This document shows positions 27,201-64,000 of a stretch of 64,000 bases of DNA, one piece after another. The notes beneath the pieces are model-generated. The model ran no database searches. It saw only the letters and a program-made list of their open reading frames with translations, and was not told the DNA's origin. Source of the DNA: Membranipora membranacea (lineage: Eukaryota; Bryozoa; Gymnolaemata; Cheilostomatida; Membraniporidae). Location: positions 23,686,001-23,750,000 of the forward strand of contig OU612072.1 in assembly GCA_914767715.1 (NCBI GenBank), in the 5' to 3' direction. The position numbers and the translations under genes are program-made. Every line of letters begins with the position of its first letter. Within the stretch, counting starts at the first letter, position 1.

Positions 27201-28427
27201 CTGTCTTACTTACTAGTGTCCAGTGACTTAGGGCCTGTCATACTTACTAGTGTCCAGTGACTTAGGACCTGTCATACTTACTAGTGTCCAGTAACTTAGG
27301 ACCTGCCACACCAACTAGTGACCAGTGACTTAGGACCTGTAATACTTACTAGTTACTAGCGATGAGGGACCCGTCAGACGTGTGTTGAATATATAGATGA
27401 TTCCATCTTCATCAGATAGAGCTAATATCTGAGCATTAGAGTAATCCTCGCAGAACTTTACTGCTGTCCCCGCTACCGACTCCTGTAATATACATGATTA
27501 TCCATACCGGTGTCGTGAAGTTTAGTCCTGCATGATATTAAAATTTTGACACCAATATAGTATTGGGCTTAACAAATTGTTTTATTTAGTTAAAAAAAAT
27601 ATTTGCCAACTTCCCATAAAATGAGTAGGCCTAGCCTATATTGTTTTTTAAAGAGTTTTTTAACCAGGCCTTATTATTATAAATATTATGTATGCATATT
27701 TTACTTGATAGTCTAGGCCTATCTATACACTGCTAGAAATTGAGATCGATCGATCATCAAAATTATTTTGCACACAATTATAACATATGTAACATCACCA
27801 CGATACGTTGGACGACTGTGGTATACTGTCGTGTAGTACTGGTAGGGCTTGAGGCTCAGCGGCTACTGCCTTGTTGTATTGTCATGATCAAGGACTGCTT
27901 ACCACATCTGGACTAGCGTTCACATCCCCCTGTACAAGGTGCTTATCTTTCCTCCAGCTAACTAATCTGTTTAAGATCCAATGATAAGGCAGTGAATTAT
28001 GTGCTACTCTCTGTCTGGTGTGTATACCTGCAAAACAACAACAACAACAGTCAGACTTCGGCAGAGCAGTAATAATTAATTGATCACAAACACTTCCTCC
28101 ATAACTCAATCATCATTCATTATTACATCTATCTATTTAATCCCAGAAATGTTTGTGAGATACACCACCACTACCAGGGAGCCAATTGTGACTCAAGAGA
28201 GAAAACAAAACCTCAGCTGATTGATGTGACATGATCATTCAGACAACCATTATATTATGATTATGAACATTCACATACTATACATTGAGACAGATTGACA
28301 TTGAATCTGATTGCTGACTGATGACCACCCAATTTTATGGCTGTATATATATTGAGTGCGTATTGATTATTGAGGTGTATGTGACTATTTTACCTGATTC
28401 CCTAAGCCACAAATCATCAATGTTCAT
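2394..28427 (-). CDS. DTL: DTL/CDT2, CRL4 ubiquitin ligase substrate receptor (14 coding exons)
   Basis: The joined exons give 2067 nt, or 688 residues plus stop (human DTL is about 730). Coding exons in gene order: 28394-28427, 27903-28027, 27350-27482, 26160-26342, 25502-25709, 24763-24863, 23272-23376, 21736-21935, 20351-20543, 18886-19026, 9962-10246, 3854-4000, 3199-3305, 2394-2498. Phases agree at every junction. Residues about 54-385 form WD40 repeats with the typical DTL segments FANCIDD, IKVWDLR and SDDDTLRIW. Two WDxR motifs (WDQR at about 173-176, WDLR at about 233-236) are the known DDB1-contact signature of CUL4 receptors. Residues 386-688 are basic, Ser/Pro-rich and probably disordered. 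A PIP-box-like SQTLMNYF lies at 665-672. By family knowledge the protein works in the nucleus, sending PCNA-bound CDT1, p21-type inhibitors and SET8 for degradation. Identity is firm; exon 1 and the exon 12 acceptor are the least certain parts. Confidence 0.9.
2638..2815. mobile_element. MITE with perfect 65-bp inverted arms
   Basis: 2638-2702 and 2751-2815 are exact reverse complements, ending AGTTTAAGTGCTCAAACGG. The 48-bp loop is C/T-rich. Both sides carry tgcctggccta. A TA target duplication would fit a mariner-like MITE. Related copies at 19745-19868 and probably 29590-29690. It lies in DTL intron 13. Confidence 0.8.
3199..3305 (-). CDS. DTL: DTL coding exon 13, disordered tail
   Basis: Encodes RQLKHSSPSTSERASPATTP and SFHSRPSKAQAK, rich in SP/TP and basic residues. 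Acceptor atttgcag, donor gtaaga; phase matches exons 12 and 14. Confidence 0.8.
3582..3853. repeat. 47-bp minisatellite containing DTL exon 12 end and donor
   Basis: Five copies of a 47-bp unit follow exon 12 in the gene direction. Each includes the last 22 bases of the exon (3854-3875), the gtaag donor and about 20 intron bases. One copy (about 3667) has several changes; the others are almost identical. 47 is not a multiple of three, so use of a later donor would shift the frame. Confidence 0.9.
3854..4000 (-). CDS. DTL: DTL coding exon 12, disordered tail
   Basis: Encodes CQIDFSSPTANLPN then RRRQRADWLSQYSQ. I use the acceptor attttaaag because it alone keeps the frame after exon 11; the nearby gttgtcag would break the phase. 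Donor gtaagg. The last 22 exon bases plus donor are repeated five times downstream (3582-3853). Confidence 0.78.
4001..6237. other. DTL intron 11, part next to exon 12
   Basis: No coding signal. Contains a (tta)n run near 5097-5115 and AT-rich sequence. Short open frames show no domain or splice logic. Confidence 0.5.
6238..8262. mobile_element. hAT-like non-autonomous DNA transposon
   Basis: Exact 14-bp terminal inverted repeats CAGGGCTCTCAACC ... GGTTGAGAGCCCTG are flanked by the direct repeat atattac (6231-6237 and 8263-8269). The CAGGG/CCCTG ends are typical of hAT elements, which normally make 8-bp duplications; here only 7 bp match. No transposase frame. The interior holds a 192-bp tandem duplication (7121-7504). 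Confidence 0.75.
7121..7504. repeat. 192-bp tandem duplication inside the hAT-like element
   Basis: Two adjacent 192-bp copies (7121-7312 and 7313-7504) are about 95% alike. A diverged third copy appears at about 6430-6540. The copies stay open in one frame for a while, but no known protein is recognisable. Confidence 0.8.
9212..9284. repeat. (AGCC)n microsatellite
   Basis: About 18 uninterrupted AGCC units. It creates artificial open frames (Trp-Leu-Ala-Gly repeats on the minus strand). Confidence 0.95.
9437..9672. mobile_element. Possible foldback element with central palindrome
   Basis: Ends TGGTACCCATCAA and TTGGTGGGTAC are imperfect inverted repeats. In the centre CACGAAAGTAGAAT and its complement (9560-9589) form a perfect 14-bp-arm palindrome. 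It may be a small MITE; the boundaries are approximate. Confidence 0.4.
9962..10246 (-). CDS. DTL: DTL coding exon 11, disordered tail
   Basis: Encodes 94 codons of basic Ser/Thr/Pro-rich tail, including the stretch KRKILDSSPSSGFQ. An in-frame duplication gives two copies of SEAIHST (DNA about 10098-10155). Only the frame that completes the leftover base of exon 10 stays open for the whole exon. Acceptor atttacag, donor gtgagc. Confidence 0.82.
12434..12810. repeat. Minisatellite, about 7 units of 47-65 bp
   Basis: Each unit contains gttagactgggttcctcgct and gaatcgcggtatttgtatct, with variable spacing. It lies inside DTL intron 10, next to the exon-like sequence at 12377-12412. Confidence 0.88.
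12890..13128. repeat. Minisatellite flanking the Helitron-type element
   Basis: Four copies of gctgactgaatcagataatt followed by ctctgatt, the last three joined by a gtcgtgaacccgcctcctgg spacer (the first spacer is slightly diverged). AATCAGA and TCTGATT make each copy a small palindrome. The same spacer reappears at 16825-16860, on the other side of the element. Confidence 0.85.
13129..16790 (+). mobile_element. Helitron-type (Helitron2/Helentron-like) element, degraded
   Basis: Begins with CCCACCGAAAA (13129-13139) and ends with its reverse complement TTTTCGGTGGG (16780-16790). It contains a broken PIF1-like helicase typical of the Helitron RepHel C-terminus. No Rep domain was recognised. 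The 5' half has internal direct repeats (about 13460-13720 and 14330-14660). Identical minisatellite sequence lies on both sides, so the element either sits in that array or carries it at its ends. Boundaries are inferred. Confidence 0.6.
14990..16452 (+). pseudogene. PIF1-like helicase of a Helitron, frameshifted
   Basis: The first part (to about 15527) has a Walker A LGTAGTGKS, LLAPTGVAA and Walker B VIIDEVSM. The second part, in another frame to 16452, has GDFGQLPPVGD, LTECVRQ, WALTIHKCQGLTLQ and SFVALSRA, the late PIF1/RecD-type motifs. A short deletion near 15527 changes frame between them. The intact reading frame is open upstream to about 14940, with no clear start. By family knowledge such helicases drive rolling-circle transposition; this copy cannot make the full enzyme. 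Confidence 0.88.
16791..18794. other. DTL intron 10 sequence, no gene seen
   Basis: Contains an imperfect tandem duplication at about 17098-17400 (two copies sharing tatggtgtcaa, gcaatctttccagggttg and gacttct). No coding potential or RNA gene recognised. Confidence 0.5.
18795..18885. repeat. 19-bp minisatellite built on the DTL exon 10 donor
   Basis: In the gene direction the intron starts gtaagtgtaatgtgtgtaa and this 19-bp unit is repeated about four times with drift. Each intact copy regenerates a gtaagtg donor; one copy reads ataagtg. Confidence 0.88.
18886..19026 (-). CDS. DTL: DTL coding exon 10, disordered tail
   Basis: Encodes a Ser/Pro/Lys-rich tail with SSPKKLLVSPRKTPTH, resembling the CDK-site-rich DTL C-terminus. 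Acceptor attattacag, donor gtaagtg. The donor region is tandemly repeated just downstream (18795-18885). Confidence 0.82.
19745..19868. mobile_element. MITE, relative of the 2638-2815 element
   Basis: Starts taagtgctcaaactgtg and ends agtttaagcgctta, with the inner arms caaccacttt and aaagtggttg. Diverged and shorter than the copy at 2638-2815. Confidence 0.65.
20351..20543 (-). CDS. DTL: DTL coding exon 9, last WD40 blade and start of tail
   Basis: Opens with IATVSDDDTLRIWRL, closing the propeller. It continues into a hydrophilic tail (HKDLTRIRSRQTPLKV). Acceptor tctgtag, donor gtatga. Confidence 0.92.
20570..20735. repeat. AT-rich (tactata)n low-complexity block
   Basis: Irregular repeats of tactatactatata and ttactactttacac just upstream of DTL exon 9 in gene direction. 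It generates meaningless Tyr/Thr/Leu-rich open frames. Confidence 0.9.
21736..21935 (-). CDS. DTL: DTL coding exon 8, WD40
   Basis: Encodes VRSYSGHRNKTFFVKSALSP, then DNKYILTGSSDNQARIYR and a further blade with LHGHNDEVTAVAWNKYEIGK. Clear WD40 signatures (GH ... LTGSSD, GH ... VTAVAW). Acceptor cttgtag, donor gttagt. Confidence 0.93.
21955..22085. repeat. AT-rich (atata)n block
   Basis: Dense atataaaatatata-type sequence upstream of DTL exon 8 in gene direction. No other signal. Confidence 0.85.
22400..22446. repeat. Short hairpin
   Basis: Inverted arms ggagttattttctctctgaac and gttcaatgagagaataactcc with a 5-bp loop. Probably a minimal foldback insertion. Confidence 0.6.
22793..22862 (+). 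repeat. tRNA-like SINE head
   Basis: A-box-like GGTGGCTCAGTAGCTTCAG is followed by B-box-like GGGTTTAAATCC. The spacing fits a tRNA, but there is no acceptor-stem pairing. A SINE promoter remnant is likely. Confidence 0.5.
23272..23376 (-). CDS. DTL: DTL coding exon 7, WD40
   Basis: Encodes GYSGLAMDHTRSFIFANCID and IYQFSAINYQDE. The FANC-x-DD-x-IY core is highly conserved in DTL proteins. Acceptor cttatacag, donor gtaagag. Confidence 0.93.
23470..24305 (+). pseudogene. 5'-truncated non-LTR retrotransposon (LINE) reverse transcriptase
   Basis: Opens in the RT palm with YADDTTFY, then ASENEMILNTDKT. After a frameshift come KFLGVTIDDHMTFSSHVDKI and NSRLYLLRQLK, and after another KNKLEKIQRTASRFILPD. 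These are the thumb-side motifs of CR1/Jockey-like LINE reverse transcriptases. The 3' end has (actgaa)n at about 24288-24304, a LINE tail type. It lies antisense in DTL intron 6. The copy is dead: truncated with at least two frameshifts. Confidence 0.85.
24763..24863 (-). CDS. DTL: DTL coding exon 6, WD40 with second WDxR motif
   Basis: Encodes CIKVWDLRRSYSSFKGEPLP and on to SLKQ. WDLR is the second WDxR motif. Acceptor attacag, donor gtgagtg; phase fits on both sides. Confidence 0.93.
25017..25029. repeat. G13 homopolymer
   Basis: Uninterrupted G run inside DTL intron 5. Confidence 0.9.
25502..25709 (-). CDS. DTL: DTL coding exon 5, WD40 with first WDxR motif
   Basis: Encodes FATGGRDGCICIWDQR followed by a Ser/Arg-rich loop and SVTGLSFQDETTLISCASND. 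WDQR is a WDxR DDB1-binding motif. The long hydrophilic loop between blades is also present in vertebrate DTL. Acceptor tttctcag, donor gtatgg. Confidence 0.93.
26160..26342 (-). CDS. DTL: DTL coding exon 4, WD40
   Basis: Encodes WSVHKNAIFDLEWVPQLPR and a further blade ending FKGHASSLKT. The H-x-NA-x-FDL-x-WVP pattern is typical of DTL. Acceptor ttttcag, donor gtaagtg. Confidence 0.92.
26844..27349. repeat. 34-bp minisatellite built on the DTL exon 3 donor
   Basis: About 14 full units of 34 bp plus a partial one abut exon 3. In the gene direction each contains actagtaagta, that is the last bases of the exon (acta) plus the gtaagt donor, then agacaggtcctaagtcactg. Variants are single substitutions; one unit reads attaagta and one has lost the motif. 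Confidence 0.93.
27350..27482 (-). CDS. DTL: DTL coding exon 3, first WD40 blade
   Basis: Encodes AVKFCEDYSNAQILALSDED followed by GIIYIFNTR, equivalent to the first propeller blade of DTL. The donor is gtaagt after the codon fragment 'a'. The last exon bases and the donor are copied about 14 times in the downstream intron (26844-27349). Confidence 0.88.
27903..28027 (-). CDS. DTL: DTL coding exon 2
   Basis: Follows a strong (ttg)n-rich acceptor ending ttttgcag and ends at a gtaagc donor. Encodes the stretch beginning IHTRQRVAHNSLPYHW, ahead of the WD40 core. This part diverges from vertebrate DTL. The reading frame also runs open upstream through the acceptor, but that extension has no ATG. 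Confidence 0.75.
28394..28427 (-). CDS. DTL: DTL coding exon 1 (proposed start)
   Basis: Encodes MNIDDLWLRES plus one base before a gtaaaa donor. The single leftover g joins the gt that opens exon 2 to make a Gly codon, so the phase fits. An in-frame TAA lies upstream with no other ATG between. The exon is short and chosen by frame logic, so a different 5' exon remains possible. Confidence 0.55.
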
Positions 28428-28739
28428 AGCTGCAAGGTCATCTTGCACACAGTCATCCAAAGTAATTTGGTTTGAATTCTCTTATCAAAATATTTCTTAC
28501 ATTGAGTTGGTTTCCTTCCCAAACTAAAAATGTGGGAATTTCCCGCCACCATGATCATTTCAGCATGAATGCAACCCCCATATTACTCATTCGACATTAG
28601 TTAACATCAAAACGGATATAGTATACGTCAATTGCGGAAACAAGACAGTGTTTCCAGTTTTTATATTGGACAATTTTGCTTCTGGATTATCTCTCAGCTT
28701 TAATTTGATGTAGTCTGCAGAAGAACAGCAATATTGGCC
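28428..28739. promoter_or_regulatory. Putative bidirectional DTL / MAP4K promoter
   Basis: The 312 bp between the proposed DTL ATG (minus strand) and the MAP4K ATG (plus strand) must hold both 5' ends unless one gene has a non-coding first exon elsewhere. It is not strongly GC-rich and has no obvious TATA box at a fixed distance. It contains the E2F/kappaB-like composite at 28534-28547. Shared promoter use is inferred from spacing. Confidence 0.55.
28534..28547 (+). promoter_or_regulatory. E2F-type site overlapping a palindromic kappaB-like site
   Basis: GGGAATTTCCC (28534-28544) is a perfect palindrome matching the kappaB consensus. TTTCCCGCC (28539-28547) matches the E2F consensus TTTSSCGC. 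They overlap by six bases between two divergent start codons. DTL is a known E2F-regulated gene in vertebrates, which makes the E2F reading plausible. Binding is inferred from sequence only. Confidence 0.5.
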
Positions 28740-60704
<31,965 letters not shown>

Positions 60705-60824
60705 GTATGTCTACTCAGACTACCTGATCAGTGTTAGAGAGATGGCTGGCAGTCACATTACTAACCAGCCGATGTGTCAGAGAGACAGAGCGAGCGCGGT
60801 GTTAGCAGCCAACAGGAGAGCTGC

Positions 60825-60830
60825 AATAAA
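60825..60830 (+). terminator. Candidate MAP4K polyadenylation signal AATAAA
   Basis: The first AATAAA after the stop, 121 bp downstream. Other A/T-rich hexamers lie further on, so the true 3' end may be later. Confidence 0.35.
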
Positions 60831-63289
60831 ATCTCCTCTGACTTTCAGATATAAAAATTTTGCTTCAAAATTAGTTGAAAGTCCTACAGTTGATTTAAGT
60901 TGTTAACAACAAAAGCTCTCTACTCAAATTTTGGTATGCCATCTCAATATTTTGATAAAATATAGGTTTTTTTCTGCTATGTCATTGATGAATGGTCATC
61001 ATAGACCAATACTTGAGCGTCAGCTAGCTACCATTTATCCAAGGTGCTCAAAGTGCGCTTTCATGAGCTATAAATTTTGGTTTAGAATTCAAAGTAAAAG
61101 TTAATGTCAGTATTCATCCTGACCCAGACAGACCATTGTATGCCTAGATATAATAGATCTTCCTTTTTCCTCTGAGATTAAGTTTTTAATTTGTTCATAA
61201 CTCGCTTAGAAATGACGATTCTCCCTAAAACCCCACTAAATATTGTTTTGAGTGATGTTAACGTTAGCTATTTCTAACCTCGATCATGCCTTTCAGACGA
61301 AATGGTCAAACAAAACTGCATCTAGCCAAAAATTCTGCTCTTTGAAATATGGATTTTTACTGTAATCCTTTTTTTGTTATTTATTATGATATTCCAAATG
61401 TCTATATTTCTTTTCAAGACGGGACAACTTCGCTGCATCTCTCTATAATTATGTTACGTTTAATATTCATAATAGATTTTTACCTAAACTGTAGAATATC
61501 TCATATCCTTACCAGAATGTAAATAAACGAAACTGTCCGACTCGAAATGGGTAAATAGATATTGTTTTAACATGCGCTACATCTGCACTTAGATAATATT
61601 TAACAATCGGCATTGGTGTTCTGATTCTGTTCTATGCATTGAGGCCTTAATTTCCGCATGTTGAAAGTTGGAGGCTGCAACTGACCGATCCAAGTCCTAC
61701 AGTGTGATTTGTCCGATTGCAGGCGCTGCAAATTAGCTTTAGTACCATTTCAGACTCATTAACTGATCTTACTTATTATAGTACAGGGCAGAATACTGTG
61801 AAGTGAATAGCTTATCAAACAATTATATTGATTAAGGTTATGATACCAGCGTTGTCTGATTTTGACATTTTATATATCGTTGGAGAGCTAATCGAACACT
61901 GATTCTGAAAATATTGGTTTCGGCATGACTTCATGTCATGGCGCTGTGCTTTTTTGATAAAAGGCAGGATAATCTTCTTTGAGGAGGATTTTTTAGGATG
62001 ATGTGGTGCAGATACTATGGTTCATATCATACTTCAACTGCATAATGTTTACAAGAAGCCTCTAAAGCACCCATGAGGGGCAATTTCTGGATCCTGTGGC
62101 ATTAAGCACCAGAGGAAAAAACATCTTTTTTTATTGGTTATTAGCCTATTTAGGTGGCTTTGGTTGATTATAGTGTTTATGTATCATACTGATTACATAG
62201 CGATATACTAAATAATATCTAGGCTGTATTATAGCATGAGTAGGCCTAATGGGTCATGCCTCATTCAGCGATCATTTCAACGAAACAATAAGTTCACAAT
62301 AAATGTGCGGTAGATTTGGATATCGCCTGTGATTATAATTCGCTATTATCTTTATACTAATATCATGTTCATTGTCGAATGTAGAAAATGTCGGAAAGTC
62401 TTCTCCTCGCATCGCGATATTAATATCGATTTTGTCTGCGCTGCCATTGACCAGTCGGCACTTCAATTCAAATAACAGGCGCGCCGAATAAATCACTTTC
62501 CCAAAAGTGCATATTAAAACCATAAAACCGATGTGATTTATCATTGTGTTGGCACAGCAAAGTTTTCTACAAATTGATTTTTTTCCACTGTTAACTCATA
62601 AGAAATTTTGACAGTACTTTTCATTGTGTTTAGTAATATCTGATTGTTCTTGGGTAGTATGATAATTCGACTGACATACTAAAGCTCAAAGTCTAGTGAG
62701 TCTCACCTCCTAAAACAAGATACTCTTTGCTAATACAGCAGATATAACTAATATTAAGCACTAAGGTCAGGCATGTTTTGTATTTTATCAACTTTTGCAT
62801 AATATTATTATAGTACTGTGAGCACGCCATACCATGGTAGCAGCATATTAATAATCCTGACTAGTTCAACAATTGTTTAATTTAGGAACTGTTATATATC
62901 CGTAGATCAATTTTAATAAACTGACAAGAGATAGGAAATAATTTTGTAAAAGAAATTAGGGGAAAATATTTCCCCCCCTTCTTTTATATTGTGAGGTGAC
63001 ACCCATATTATTCTCAGAGCCATCAGCTGACACCCATGTTGGGATATCCTTTGAGGATGCAGTTTTAATTGTGTTTAGTCTACTTAATAATAATTTTATC
63101 TCACCAAGGCTCAGAGGATAAAGTGCAGTAGCACTTGCTGGTGGGTTTGGATTCTCAGGGCTGTCAATTTAATCACCCCGAACATTAGCATAATACGCAC
63201 TTAGTCAATCAGAGAAAACCTGAGGTAACATAGGCAGGCCATCTATAACAGGGGTGATGGAGTTGAGCTGGCTTTTAAGAGTGTCTCTC

Positions 63290-63430
63290 CCCGCCCTTTG
63301 CACTTTAGATCTAAGGTTACGCCACAGAGTTCTTTTTCTTTCTGAAAGTTAGACCTCTGCTTTCTATTAGGTTGCGGAGACGGTTAGTCATCCACCCTGG
63401 CTGGATAGCTTGCGCAAGTAACTCCCTGCG
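63290..63430 (-). pseudogene. Possible LINE remnant
   Basis: The minus-strand frame gives LAQAIQPGWMTNRLRNLIES, similar to the W(M/I)T-x-(R/E)I-x-x-L pattern of LINE polyproteins. Very short and bounded by stops, so the call is weak. Confidence 0.25.
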
Positions 63431-64000
63431 CCTTGGAGTCTGAGCACTTAGACTAGTTTGAATCCATAATTGTCAATCAGTTTTCTGAGTGATGTTAAGT
63501 ATGGATCTGAGATACATCAATAATGAATCTAAGTGACTTACACAAAAATCACAACTAGCCACACTGTCTAACAAATGCCAAGTGATGTTTTCAGCTGCCA
63601 GGAATGTGATATGGGACACAATTCTTTTGGCTCGATAGAACGCTCTACCCACTGTCATTTTTCCTTAACCAAACTCACACCGTAAGTGTTTTATATGTTG
63701 TATATTCAGTGGTCTAAGTCTTGAGAATTTTTTGCAGTTTTTAGATCAAATTATGCAGAAATATGGATATGATATACTATGGTTGATATCTTGTCAAAAG
63801 AGACAACCTGACACTGTTTTTCAACAAAATCCAGTGGAAACTGTGTTCTAAAGGTTCCCCCTCTATATATTTTTTTGCGGGAACTGAGTTCCCACCAGAC
63901 CCACTCACTCAGAACACTGCCATATTTTGTATTATTCTAACTGCATAATGTTAGTAAAACAACCTCTATATATGGCGGGCTATCAAATTAGCGCCATCGA

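Larger units (their letters stand above)
60705..64000. other. MAP4K 3' UTR and downstream region
   Basis: No further gene recognised. A candidate polyadenylation signal is at 60825-60830. On the minus strand at about 63290-63430 a stretch reads PGWMTNRLRNLIESRGLTF, resembling the linker between endonuclease and RT in LINEs, with stop codons on both sides. Confidence 0.5.

Noticed and set aside
27888-28109. Unspliced extension of DTL exon 2 with a Cys-rich (CCCCC) stretch
   Set aside because: It runs through a strong (ttg)n acceptor and begins without ATG. The Cys run is just the pyrimidine tract translated.
62272-62544. 90-codon minus-strand frame downstream of MAP4K
   Set aside because: No recognisable domain, no splice partners and no supporting context; such lengths are expected by chance in this composition.

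Overview
The window is animal nuclear DNA: AT-rich, intron-dense and full of minisatellites, foldback elements and decayed transposons. It holds two divergently transcribed protein-coding genes, both of which I could follow from start codon to stop codon through GT-AG introns with consistent phases. The frequent 'taggccta'-type words and the mix of Helitron, hAT-like and LINE remnants suggest a marine invertebrate, perhaps an echinoderm or another deuterostome. That species guess is weak.

Minus strand, 28427 down to 2394: a 14-exon gene for the cell-cycle ubiquitin-ligase substrate receptor DTL/CDT2 (688 codons plus stop). It has an N-terminal WD40 propeller with two WDxR motifs for binding DDB1, a long basic Ser/Pro-rich tail and a PIP-box-like motif (SQTLMNYF) near the C-terminus. 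Plus strand, 28740 to 60704: a 25-exon gene for a germinal-centre-kinase-type MAP4K, equally close to vertebrate MAP4K3 and MAP4K5 (979 codons plus stop). It has an N-terminal STE20 kinase domain, a proline-rich linker and a C-terminal citron homology (CNH) domain.

The two start codons are only 312 bp apart, so the genes probably share a bidirectional promoter. That interval contains a consensus E2F-type site (TTTCCCGCC) overlapping a palindromic kappaB-like site (GGGAATTTCCC). E2F control fits a replication-licensing gene such as DTL.

The introns hold a Helitron-type element with a broken PIF1-like helicase (13129-16790), a 2-kb hAT-like element (6238-8262), a 5'-truncated LINE (about 23470-24305), several tRNA-like SINE heads and many foldback/MITE elements. 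No CRISPR array, rRNA gene or intact tRNA gene was seen.

The most striking feature is that five of the 37 introns begin with a tandem array whose repeat unit includes the end of the upstream exon and its 5' splice site. Unit lengths are 19, 34, 37, 47 and about 125 bp. The largest array, in MAP4K intron 19, carries about 27 extra copies of the last 76 exon bases plus the donor. Two further MAP4K introns have arrays that start just after the donor. This looks like a repeated process that amplifies exon-intron junctions, and it deserves a genome-wide check.
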